Positions 55,403-63,521 of a stretch of 64,000 nucleotides of DNA are shown in pieces. The notes under the pieces were generated by a model, which saw only the letters and a program-made list of their open reading frames with translations, ran no database searches and was not told where the DNA came from. The position numbers were made by a program, and so were the translations under genes. Source of the stretch: Sedimentibacter sp. MB31-C6 (GTDB lineage: Bacteria > Bacillota > Clostridia > Tissierellales > Sedimentibacteraceae); contig NZ_CP142396.1 of the NCBI RefSeq assembly GCF_035934735.1, positions 558,001 through 622,000 on the forward strand. The letters run 5' to 3'. Numbering within the stretch: the first letter of the stretch is position 1; each line of letters starts with the position of its first letter.

Positions 55403-57562
55403 TCATTTCATCATTTTTTTATAATGCTCTTCATATCCACATTCTACAAACATCAAGCGAAAGGCCTCTTTAAAATTATTATAATCGAACTCTTTTATAT
55501 CAAAAATATTCTGGCCTAGTGAATGAGATTCTCGGTTAATATATCTACGAAAAGCTTGGTATTTTGCAGCTTTAAGTTCAGGTTTTTGGAATACATTATT
55601 CAAATCTCTTTTTTCTATAAAATTAAAAAAATACTCGATAATATTTCGCATACAATTTGCAATCAATGCTGGAGGCTGCTTATCGTCTTTAATTATGAAC
55701 CAATATGAGTGATAGTCATTTTGAATTTCCTCGTATTTCATTTCATAGAATTGACTGCCTTTACAGTTTTTGGTTAAACGAATTAGTTTTTGAACCTCTT
55801 CTCTTTTGTTGTGATTCGTTAAAGTCATTTCATAAAAGAAATATAGGCTATGTGTTAATAGAAATACCTGTTCATAGCTTGGAGATTTAAAATAATCATT
55901 TTTAATCATTTGTCCAATGTTAAAAATGTAAATATGTGATAGACTTGATATAGGATCATCAATCACGACTATCTTTTTGCCGGAATGGCCAGTGACCGTC
56001 TTTTTTCCTTTACACAATTCCCTAAAGTAAAGAAAACTAATAATCATTTTTTCACCTTCACTTAAGGATTCAAATGTGTTTTCACATTTCTCGCTTCTTA
56101 CAATCTTATATAGAGTATCTGTATATTTTTCTATATGAAAGCCATCTATTCCGAGTTCAAGGAGGCCGCTATTAATGTTTGCAATTGCTTCTTCAATATT
56201 TACTGTTTTCTTCTGCTGATCAACAATTATTTGTTTTTGCATTGATATTTGATTATCAACTTTTTTAATTTCTTCACGTAGTTGTTTCAATTTTTTTTCG
56301 CTTACGGCTCTGTCAGTATGGTAAGCTGATATCGTCTGGTCGAATTCCCAACGCATATTAGCCCAAAACTGCTCTTTAATTGTATTAAGTGAGGCATCTT
56401 TATTTTGCATTTTTTCATTATGTTCATTTATGAGATTATTAATATCCTCTACAAAGTTATTGAATTCTGCAATTACCTGAGTAGAATCCTCGAGTACGAC
56501 AATTTGACTAGGTGTTTTTATTTTTTCAGAAATTTTCTCTTTGTTTCCACTCAAAAGATAAATCAAAGCATTATATAGACTATCAAAACTCGATTTTTTG
56601 TCTTTAATAAATGGATTAGCATTGTAGGTTTCTTTATTAGGTAGTGTATCGATAAATAATCCATAATCCGATAAAAGTTTTTTTATTTCGTCAAGATCAT
56701 TCTCATAAGTTTTATCGAAGTAATTTTCTATGCTTTCAACTAAAGCAACAGTAATTGTCCTTTCTTGGCAAAATGGGCATGGTTCAACTTTATTTTCTGA
56801 ATTTAACAAGATATATTTTAGGCCTTCTTTTACCCAATCGGAATTATCTAGTTTTTTAATTAATGTTGCAACAGTGCTATTTTCATTACCCACGATGGGT
56901 TTGTTGAAAATCTGGTTTTTCTCAATATCTGAAAAAACTGATTTAATAGTTGGAAGTAGCTCGTATTTTTGCGCAGTACTCCCTTTAATTGCGTCAACTT
57001 CTTTTTTTAGTTGATCAATTGTCTTTTGCGGCTGAAGTGCAGGCTTTGCAATATTATCTAAATATGTAAATAAAGTTCCTCTACTGCCTTTAAGTCTATC
57101 AAGGCAGTATTCTAAGACCCCGCCAGCAAATTTAGTTTTAATTTCCCATGTCTTGTTTTCGGCATTCTGCTTATTAGTATCAAAATCATTTATTTTATTA
57201 GTTATTTCAATATTTTTTGTTGCCTTATCTTTACCCAGTTTATCTATTTCTTTCTCAGCATTTCTAATTTTTTCCTCAGATTCTTTATTTTCCTTTGAAA
57301 GTGTAAATATGCATTTGAGATTTTCAGGCTGATAAAAGTAATCCTTTATGAAACGCTGATTATAGACAAGAATTTCGTTGTCTGATAAACCATCAATAGA
57401 ACAATTGGCAAAATTAGCACATGTCGGATTATATAAGAAATCTGATATGGTACTTTTGCCAGTTCCATTTAAACCATAAATTAAGTTGATTTTTTTATCT
57501 GTCGTAAGAGAAGCTGGGCTTTTAAAGCTATTTACACTATTCATATTGATTTTTACAATCAT
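55403..57562 (-). CDS. PrrC/RloC-like ABC ATPase (AAA_13), candidate anticodon nuclease
   Basis: 719 residues. Walker A GLNGTGKST (30-38), signature SLSEGEK (499-505), Walker B KIVVIDDPISS (530-540) and the switch His in LLTHS (571) form an ABC-type head. Between them lie coiled-coil segments (about 95-145, 180-215, 370-460) and a zinc-hook-like CPFC (Cys262, Cys265), as in RloC. The last 120 residues contain R639-x3-E643 and His680, comparable to the R-x3-E...H triad of PrrC/RloC tRNA nucleases; the spacing to His is 37 instead of 32. Other AAA_13 defence ATPases share parts of this tail, so nuclease activity is unproven. AAGG precedes the ATG. Confidence 0.8.
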   Translation of the reverse strand: MIVKINMNSVNSFKSPASLTTDKKINLIYGLNGTGKSTISDFLYNPTCANFANCSIDGLSDNEILVYNQRFIKDYFYQPENLKCIFTLSKENKESEEKIRNAEKEIDKLGKDKATKNIEITNKINDFDTNKQNAENKTWEIKTKFAGGVLEYCLDRLKGSRGTLFTYLDNIAKPALQPQKTIDQLKKEVDAIKGSTAQKYELLPTIKSVFSDIEKNQIFNKPIVGNENSTVATLIKKLDNSDWVKEGLKYILLNSENKVEPCPFCQERTITVALVESIENYFDKTYENDLDEIKKLLSDYGLFIDTLPNKETYNANPFIKDKKSSFDSLYNALIYLLSGNKEKISEKIKTPSQIVVLEDSTQVIAEFNNFVEDINNLINEHNEKMQNKDASLNTIKEQFWANMRWEFDQTISAYHTDRAVSEKKLKQLREEIKKVDNQISMQKQIIVDQQKKTVNIEEAIANINSGLLELGIDGFHIEKYTDTLYKIVRSEKCENTFESLSEGEKMIISFLYFRELCKGKKTVTGHSGKKIVVIDDPISSLSHIYIFNIGQMIKNDYFKSPSYEQVFLLTHSLYFFYEMTLTNHNKREEVQKLIRLTKNCKGSQFYEMKYEEIQNDYHSYWFIIKDDKQPPALIANCMRNIIEYFFNFIEKRDLNNVFQKPELKAAKYQAFRRYINRESHSLGQNIFDIKEFDYNNFKEAFRLMFVECGYEEHYKKMMK

Positions 57563-57572
57563 TACATTACCT

Positions 57573-57604
57573 TGTATAATGAATATATAGGAAAATTCAT
57601 TATA
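57573..57604. promoter_or_regulatory. perfect inverted repeat at the ATPase promoter
   Basis: GTATAATGAAT (57573-57583) and ATTCATTATAC (57594-57604), 11-bp perfect arms with a 10-nt centre, directly before the ribosome-binding site. The minus strand of the outer arm contains TATAAT, a possible -10 element, so the repeat may be an operator. Confidence 0.6.
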
Positions 57605-57666
57605 CTTTCCTTTCTAGATTATTTTCTATTAAAATCTTTAATTGGATTGTTTCAAATCTTTTATAA

Positions 57667-58169
57667 TCAAGGACTGAAACAACAGTTTTTTCTGTTCCTG
57701 TTACTGCCATATTTATTTTGTTTTAATATTGTAATTAAATTTTGACAATCATTTGTATCGTCTTTATTGAACAGATAAAACTCTGAGTCATGCCAATAAG
57801 ACTCAAGAGTAGCATTGAATTTACGAATCATATCTTTTGAAGTGTATTCTGAAATGATAGTATCATTTATTAAATGGAGTGGGTTAGTTCAATTATAAAC
57901 TCACCAAAATCTTCTAATTGCTGTTCGTCAATTAGAAATTCTATTATCTTGTTACATATTTCAATTTGTTTGTTTAATTTGTCTTTACCGGAAATTCTAT
58001 TTAAAGATTTGTTAATGACTGTAGACATGTATTTAGAAAGAATTGAGCTTCCTTCTTCTTTGTCTATATCTCTTTTATCTATGTAAGTATTTTTAGACTG
58101 TAGCTTTTGAATTTCATCATCTATAAGTTTGTTAATTACTGACTCGTAGAAACCATTATTAAGTGACAT
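57667..58169 (-). pseudogene. debris of a DUF3427/PLD-type superfamily II helicase
   Basis: From the ATG at 58169 (AGAGGTG upstream) about 100 codons read SLNNGFYESVINKLIDDEIQ, DKRDIDKEEGSSILSKYM and IEICNKIIEFLIDEQ, the start of DUF3427-type DEAD/PLD helicases that are normally about 900-1000 residues. The frame stops at 57870. A neighbouring frame continues from about 57884 (DTIISEYTSKDMIRKFNATL, ESYWHDSEFYLFNKDD) to 57667, probably an internal piece joined by a large deletion. The helicase core is gone. This accounts for most of the spacer 57563-58169. Confidence 0.65.
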
Positions 58170-58397
58170 TCCCCACACCTCTGTCTTTAATTATGTCTCT
58201 CTAGTTATATGTAAATCTTTCTTTTTATGAATTGAAATATAAAATTATGACTTTGTTTATACATTAACACTAATTATAACATAATATTACAAAATATACC
58301 ATATAAATGTTTTGTTTTTAATAATTTTTAATAATTTGCCAATCAAAAGCAAATGAAGTATGAATTTTTCAAGTTTTCGATATAATAAAAATAACTA

Positions 58398-58439
58398 AAG
58401 TACTTGGTACTTGCAAACCAACCCATTCTATGTTACAAT
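58398..58439 (+). promoter_or_regulatory. promoter and operator-like repeat of psuK-psuG
   Basis: TTGCAA (58411-58416), 17 nt, TACAAT (58434-58439). The inverted repeat AAGTAC-TTG-GTACTT (58398-58412) abuts and overlaps the -35 element and may be the site of the helix-turn-helix domain of PsuK or another regulator. The rest of 58179-58489 shows only AT-rich sequence. Confidence 0.6.
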
Positions 58440-58489
58440 TTTATAAACTATAGCTTATAATTTAAACAAGTGCTCATTAGGAGGAATCT

Positions 58490-59584
58490 ATGACCAACAG
58501 AGAACAGGAAATATTTGATTTAATAAAAAAAAATCCTATGATTTCTCAAAGTGAATTAGGAGAAATTCTTGGAATAACAAGATCATCTACAGCAGTCCAT
58601 ATAACAAATCTAGTAAAAAAAGGTAAAATATTAGGCAAGGGTTACATAGTTCAGGACAAACCCTATGTGACTGTAGTTGGCGGAGTTAATATGGATATAC
58701 ATGGTTTTCCGAAAAACCGATTAATTCCCGGTGATTCTAATATTGGAACAGTCAAAATGTCCCTTGGTGGAGTAGGTAGAAATATTGGTGAAAATCTTAT
58801 AAGACTTGGCATAGAAACTAAACTAATTAGTGTATTGGGGGATGATATTTATGGGACAAAACTCCTTGAAGAGTCAGCTCTTATAGGATTAGATACTAAA
58901 GACTGCCTAATATTAAAAGGCGAAAACACTTCAATTTATCTTGCTGTTTTAGATGAAACCCATGACATGTCTGTAGCCATATCCAGTATGGATATTTACG
59001 AAAGAATGACTGTCAATTTTATTAAAGAAAAAAAACATGTATTTGAACACTCGAAGCTTTGTATTTTAGATACAAATATTCCTATAGATGTAATTGAATA
59101 CCTACTAAGCAATCATAGGAACACTGATTTTTTTCTTGATACTGTTTCAACAGCAAAGGCAAAAAAAGCAAGACATATTGTAGGCAATATTCACACACTT
59201 AAATCTAATAAAATTGAAATTGAAGCCATTACAGGCATAGAAATTAAAAATGAAGATGACTTAAAAAGAAATTGTGAATATTTAATGAATAAAGGAGTTA
59301 AAAAGGTATTTATAACTCTTGGCAAGGAAGGTGTATTTTATTGTGATAATACTACAATGAACAAAATTAAAGCAAAAAATGTAAAACCTATTAATGCAAC
59401 TGGAGCAGGAGATGCGTTCATGGCAGCATTAGTTTATTGTTATGTAAACAATATTGACATTAATAAAAGTGCAAAAATAGCCATAGCTGCATCCATAGTA
59501 GCACTATCACATGAAAATACTATAAACCCAAACATGTCTATAGAAAATATTAACTTAACAATGAAGGAGTTAAAAATATGTTAG
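58490..59584 (+). CDS. psuK: pseudouridine kinase with N-terminal winged helix (PfkB family)
   Basis: 364 residues. Residues 1-55 form a winged helix-turn-helix (NREQEIFDLIKKNP, SQSELGEILGITRSSTAVHI). The rest is a PfkB kinase with VVGGVNMDIHGFP, GGVGRNIGENLIRLG, and the C-terminal NATGAGDAFMAAL with the catalytic Asp. Its 3' end overlaps psuG by 7 bp, which fixes the substrate as pseudouridine with good confidence. The fused DNA-binding domain may make it autoregulatory. AGGAGG precedes the ATG. Confidence 0.92.
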   Translation: MTNREQEIFDLIKKNPMISQSELGEILGITRSSTAVHITNLVKKGKILGKGYIVQDKPYVTVVGGVNMDIHGFPKNRLIPGDSNIGTVKMSLGGVGRNIGENLIRLGIETKLISVLGDDIYGTKLLEESALIGLDTKDCLILKGENTSIYLAVLDETHDMSVAISSMDIYERMTVNFIKEKKHVFEHSKLCILDTNIPIDVIEYLLSNHRNTDFFLDTVSTAKAKKARHIVGNIHTLKSNKIEIEAITGIEIKNEDDLKRNCEYLMNKGVKKVFITLGKEGVFYCDNTTMNKIKAKNVKPINATGAGDAFMAALVYCYVNNIDINKSAKIAIAASIVALSHENTINPNMSIENINLTMKELKIC

Positions 59585-60495
59585 AAAAATATTTAGAAAT
59601 AAACCCTGAAGTTAAAGATGCAATTGAAAACGGCAAACCTGTTGTTGCATTAGAATCAACAATAATTTCACACGGCATGCCTTATCCACGAAATGTAGAA
59701 ACAGCACTTATTGTTGAAAAAATTATAAGAGATAACAATGCAATCCCAGCAACTATTGCAATTCTAAATGGAAAACTTAAGGTTGGATTGACTAAAGAAG
59801 AAATTGAATACTTAGGTAAAACTGAAAATGTTATTAAAACATCTAGAAGAGATATTCCTTTTATTATTTCTAGAAAGTTAGATGGAGCTACAACAGTGGC
59901 TTCTACTATGATAATTTCAGCTCTTGCAGGAATTAAAGTATTTGCAACAGGTGGTATTGGTGGTGTTCATAGAGGCGCTACCGAAACTTTTGACATATCT
60001 GCAGACCTAGAAGAGCTTGCTAACACAAATGTTGCCGTTATATGTGCAGGTGCAAAATCTATTTTGGACATTGGTTTAACTCTTGAATATCTTGAAACTC
60101 ACGGAGTACCTGTCATTGGGTATCAAACTGAAGAAATGCCAGCTTTTTATACCAGAAAAAGCGGTTTTAAAGTTGATTATAAGGTTGATACTCCTCAAGA
60201 TATCGCAAGCGCATTAAAAGCTAAATGGGATTTAGGGCTTAAAGGAGGCATGGTTATTGCAAATCCTATCGAAGAACAATATCAAATGAATTATAACACT
60301 ATTACCGAAGCCATAGAAAAGGCACTTAAAGAAGCAGATGAAAAGGGTATAAAAGGAAAGGAATCTACACCGTTTCTATTAGCTAAGGTTAAGGAAATTA
60401 CTGGTGGAGACAGCCTTGAATCTAATATACAGCTTGTGTATAATAATGCAAAGCTTGGAGCAAAAATTGCTGTTGAGCTTTCAAAGATTTCTTAA
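59578..60495 (+). CDS. psuG: pseudouridine-5'-phosphate glycosidase
   Basis: 305 residues, full length. Signatures: VVALESTIISHGMPYP at the N-terminus, FATGGIGGVHRGATETFDIS in the middle, and GYQTEEMPAFYTRKSG. It splits pseudouridine 5'-phosphate into uracil and ribose 5-phosphate. With PsuK it allows use of pseudouridine from RNA turnover. Confidence 0.97.
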   Translation: MLEKYLEINPEVKDAIENGKPVVALESTIISHGMPYPRNVETALIVEKIIRDNNAIPATIAILNGKLKVGLTKEEIEYLGKTENVIKTSRRDIPFIISRKLDGATTVASTMIISALAGIKVFATGGIGGVHRGATETFDISADLEELANTNVAVICAGAKSILDIGLTLEYLETHGVPVIGYQTEEMPAFYTRKSGFKVDYKVDTPQDIASALKAKWDLGLKGGMVIANPIEEQYQMNYNTITEAIEKALKEADEKGIKGKESTPFLLAKVKEITGGDSLESNIQLVYNNAKLGAKIAVELSKIS

Positions 60496-60502
60496 ATATA
60501 GT

Positions 60503-60534
60503 AAAAAGGCGAATTCATAGGATTCGCCTTTTTT
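60503..60534 (+). terminator. terminator after psuG
   Basis: AAAAAGGCGAAT pairs with ATTCGCCTTTTT around a 7-nt loop, ending in a T-run, 8 bp after the stop codon. Confidence 0.9.
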
Positions 60535-60574
60535 CATCAATCAATTAGCTCATTACTTCCCCACCGTATTTATA

Positions 60575-61615
60575 TCAGCTCAAATTGCTCAAAACTCTAA
60601 TCAAATCACTGAATACTCCATAAGCTGTTTGTTCTATTTCGGGTTCGTGTTCTACTATGGAAACTGTTCCCATCAGGTCTGTTGTTATGCTTACTATGGA
60701 TGTTGTACCGGTTATACTTGCAAGAAGAGAGTTTTTACTTACTTCTTCTGGTCTTACTCTTGCAACTACTTTACCGTTTTCAATTCCTCCATAGCAAATA
60801 AGCTTAATAACATTTCCTCGGTTTTCTGCTTCTTTGATTTGTTCTTATGTTATGTCTCCTACTCCTTTTCTGTCAACGTCATTAGGAGTGATATTTGCTT
60901 TCATGAGGACATTTAATAGAGCAGTTGTTTTAGCTGCTGCATCCCATCCTTCTATATCCATAGAAGGGTCTTCTTCTACGAAACCTCTTTGCTTTCCTTC
61001 TTTTATAACTTCATTATAAGGCTTTCCCTTTGCAATTTCTTCTAAAACAAAATTCGTAGTGGAATTTAATATTCCTTTTACTTCTGTTACTTTACAGAAC
61101 TTTAATGTTTCATCTACAAGATTGAATATTGGTGTGCCATCCATTACAGTTGTTTCATAGTAAAATAGCACTTTGTTTTTCTCTGCTAAATCACGCAATG
61201 ATTCATAAGCCCAAGCGATTGGTCCCTTGTTTGCACTTACTGCATGTCTTTTTCTATTAAGTGCTGCTTTTATATGATTGATTGCCGGTTGACCTGAAAA
61301 TATTTGAAGAGGAGTTAATTCAAAAAGAATATCGTAGTCTATATTTCCAGCAATCTCTATTGAGCTAATTTCTTTATAATCATTTCTGCTTTCATCGAAA
61401 TGATTGAATTTCTCTACATCATTTAACGTTTCTTTTAAATCGATACCATTTTCATTAACCAGACATCCTTTTGACCTAGTTGAAATAGCTACAACATTAA
61501 CATTTAATTTAAATTTATTATATATTTCTTCTTGTTTTTCAATCAGCAACTTAGCAAATGATTTTCCTACGTTGCCGAATCCAAGTATTGCAATTTTAAT
61601 ATTACTACTAGTCAT
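60575..61615 (-). pseudogene. hom: homoserine dehydrogenase with an in-frame stop
   Basis: The locus reads as a 346-residue homoserine dehydrogenase of the short type without ACT domain. The N-terminal NAD site is IAILGFGNVGKSFAKLL; SANKGPIAWAY, NSTTNFVLEE and EEDPSMDIEGWDAAAK mark the catalytic domain. A TAA at 60845-60847 (codon 257) interrupts it. Beyond it the same frame continues for 89 residues (IKLICYGGIENGKVVARV and further) to a TGA at 60575. No frameshift is present. The enzyme would reduce aspartate semialdehyde for threonine and methionine synthesis; the truncated product is probably inactive. Confidence 0.85.
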
Positions 61616-61763
61616 TGTACACTCCTATTTTAAATTAATTTAGCGTTTTCATTATACCACAGTTTTACATTGGTTAAAAGAATGTATATAATTATAAATC
61701 ATTTCAACAGAGTAAATATTATGATATAATTGCACATAAATTATAAATTTAAAGAGGTGCGTA

Positions 61764-62607
61764 ATGATTCATGATATAGAACCAAGAATATTTAATAATA
61801 ATTTTGAAAACAAAAAAGCTGAATCAAAAGATTTGTTTCTTTCATATGATGGAGATACTGTGCTTGTCAGAGAGGATAAGGATAAACTCTGGTATCCTTC
61901 TTTTTCTGATTTTAAAAATGAATATCCACATCTCATTGATAATTCGCAGTTTCTTTTCACTATTGATGATATTAACTACTATTTAGTAGAGAAAAAAGGT
62001 CTTGATACAGTGAAAGGCTGGGGCTATATAAGTACAAACAGATTCAGGAGTGAAATTAAATACTGGCGTTCATTTGCAGGAGTTGTAGGATGGCAGCTAA
62101 ACCGTTGGTATGAAAATCATCGTTTCTGCAGTAAATGTGGTAAAGAAATGAAACGTTCAGAGAAAGAAAGAATGCTTTATTGTGAATCTTGTGGATTCCA
62201 AGTTTATCCTACTATATCTCCATGTGTAATAGTTGCTGTACATAATGGTGACCGCTTGCTTTTAACCAAGTATGCAGGACGAGCTTATACTAATTATGCT
62301 CTTATAGCCGGTTTTGCTGAAATTGGTGAAAGTTTAGAGCAAACAGTAATAAGGGAAGTTAAAGAGGAAGTTGGACTGGATGTAAAAAAATTTAAAATTT
62401 TATAAAAGCCAACCATGGCCATTTACTGATACACTACTTGCCGGATTTTATGCTGAGCTTGATGGGGATGATACTATCACTCTTCAAGAAGAAGAGCTAT
62501 CAATGGGGATTTGGCTTAACAGAGAGGACATACCTCCTGCGAAACTGAATATAAGCCTAACCAGTGAGATGATGGAAGCATTCAGAAATAATGTTGAGGA
62601 ATTGTAG
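61764..62607 (+). pseudogene. nudC: NADH pyrophosphatase (NudC-type Nudix hydrolase) with a frameshift
   Basis: The first frame (61764-62405) covers the N-terminal domain, the zinc ribbon (CSKCG...CESCG) and the Nudix box GFAEIGESLEQTVIREVKEE. It is then lost near 62390-62400 in the run AAAATTTTATAAAA. The other frame continues directly with YKSQPWPF, the NudC-specific SQPWPF motif, and the C-terminal domain to the TAG at 62605. Joined, the protein would be about 280 residues. The indel in an A/T run could be an assembly error. The enzyme hydrolyses NADH or NAD caps on RNA. Confidence 0.87.
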
Positions 62608-62615
62608 ATAATTAA

Positions 62616-62648
62616 AAAACTTGCAGATAAACCTCAACTGCAAGTTTT
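62616..62648 (+). terminator. terminator after nudC
   Basis: AAAACTTGCAG pairs with CTGCAAGTTTT around an 11-nt loop, followed by CTTC. Confidence 0.8.
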
Positions 62649-62716
62649 CTTCACACTTAATGTACATTACAGAACTGATTGGGTTCAATGTGTGAGTTGA
62701 AAACAATTTATTTGGT

Positions 62717-63091
62717 TTAAGAATTTAATAATTTTTCATAAATAGCATTAAAAATTATATTACACCTGTTTAAAGCCTCTTCTGGTGCTTTTTCTATAAA
62801 TTCATACTGTCTATCACTCAAATTCAAAACTTTAACTTGATCCATTAGTATGTCACCTTTAGTTTGGATATTGTATTTATCTAAATTTACCCTTGTGAAA
62901 AACGTACTAATTGAATTTGTTATTGGTACTACTGTTACTATACCATTCAATTCTTTTTGAGTAATTGGATCTGATATTACAACTCCAGGTCTATAGCCTT
63001 TCTGTTCGTGTCCTTTAGATGAGGAAAAATTAATTTTTATTATGTCGCCAAATCTCAAATTATTATAATTGTTCTTATCTAATTTAGTCAT
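62717..63091 (-). CDS. mazF: MazF/PemK-type endoribonuclease toxin
   Basis: 124 residues from the ATG at 63091; a GTG at 63103 overlapping the antitoxin stop is an alternative. Signatures: RFGDIIKINFSSSKGHEQKGYRPGVV in part (GHEQKGYRP) and VTVVPITNS. It would cut mRNA when not bound by MazE. It follows the antitoxin gene directly, the usual order. Confidence 0.9.
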   Translation of the reverse strand: MTKLDKNNYNNLRFGDIIKINFSSSKGHEQKGYRPGVVISDPITQKELNGIVTVVPITNSISTFFTRVNLDKYNIQTKGDILMDQVKVLNLSDRQYEFIEKAPEEALNRCNIIFNAIYEKLLNS

Positions 63092-63096
63092 AATTA

Positions 63097-63354
63097 TTAC
63101 CACTCTTCTTTTCCAGTGGGATTACCCCAGTCTATATCTACTTTTGGATTTAATTTTTCTCCATTAGACTGTTCTGCTAAAAGTTCGAATTTAGTTTTTT
63201 CTTGTTTCTTTTTTAATATCAACTTATCACCTTCTATATCCATACTAAAACTTATCTTTTCAAAATTATTACTATCTATATTTAATTCTTCTAATATGGT
63301 CTTTGGTATACGAATAGCCGCACTATTTCCCCACTTAGATAAATTAGTTTTCAT
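63097..63354 (-). CDS. mazE: MazE-type (AbrB-fold) antitoxin
   Basis: 85 residues. The N-terminal swapped-hairpin DNA-binding domain has the typical LSKWGNSAAIRIPKTILEEL. The C-terminal tail is acidic and Trp-rich (DIDWGNPTGKEEW), suited to block the MazF active site. It should repress its own promoter together with MazF. AAAGAGG precedes the ATG. Confidence 0.9.
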   Translation of the reverse strand: MKTNLSKWGNSAAIRIPKTILEELNIDSNNFEKISFSMDIEGDKLILKKKQEKTKFELLAEQSNGEKLNPKVDIDWGNPTGKEEW

Positions 63355-63393
63355 TTAAACCACCTCTTTTTAAATTAGTAATCTCTTTAGTAT

Positions 63394-63422
63394 AGTATAT
63401 ACTCGTATATACATATTGTCAA
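63394..63422 (-). promoter_or_regulatory. mazEF promoter with embedded operator
   Basis: On the minus strand TTGACA (63417-63422), 17 nt, TATACT (63394-63399), near consensus. GTATATAC-TC-GTATATAC (63395-63412) fills the spacer and -10 and is the likely MazE-binding operator. Confidence 0.8.
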
Positions 63423-63469
63423 CTTATAATATTTTTCGTTATAGATACTTATTCTTTTTTAATTACAAG

Positions 63470-63503
63470 AAGGCGGTTAAGCAATTTTTAGCTTAACCGC
63501 CTT
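63470..63503 (-). terminator. hairpin after the hydrolase gene
   Basis: AAGGCGGTTAAGC pairs perfectly with GCTTAACCGCCTT around an 8-nt loop. The T-run on the minus side is weak. Confidence 0.7.
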
Positions 63504-63521
63504 AGTTATACATGAACCTAA

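Noticed and set aside
55403-57562. PrrC as part of a type I restriction system
   Set aside because: No hsdR, hsdM or hsdS is seen on either side; the only restriction genes are of the Sau3AI type.
57613-57710. Small reading frame between the helicase debris and the ATPase (starts MAVTGTEK)
   Set aside because: It stops after about 19 codons and has no ribosome-binding site.
60629-60916. Plus-strand reading frame opposite the 3' part of hom
   Set aside because: Aromatic/Cys-rich nonsense translation; the other strand continues homoserine dehydrogenase after the stop.
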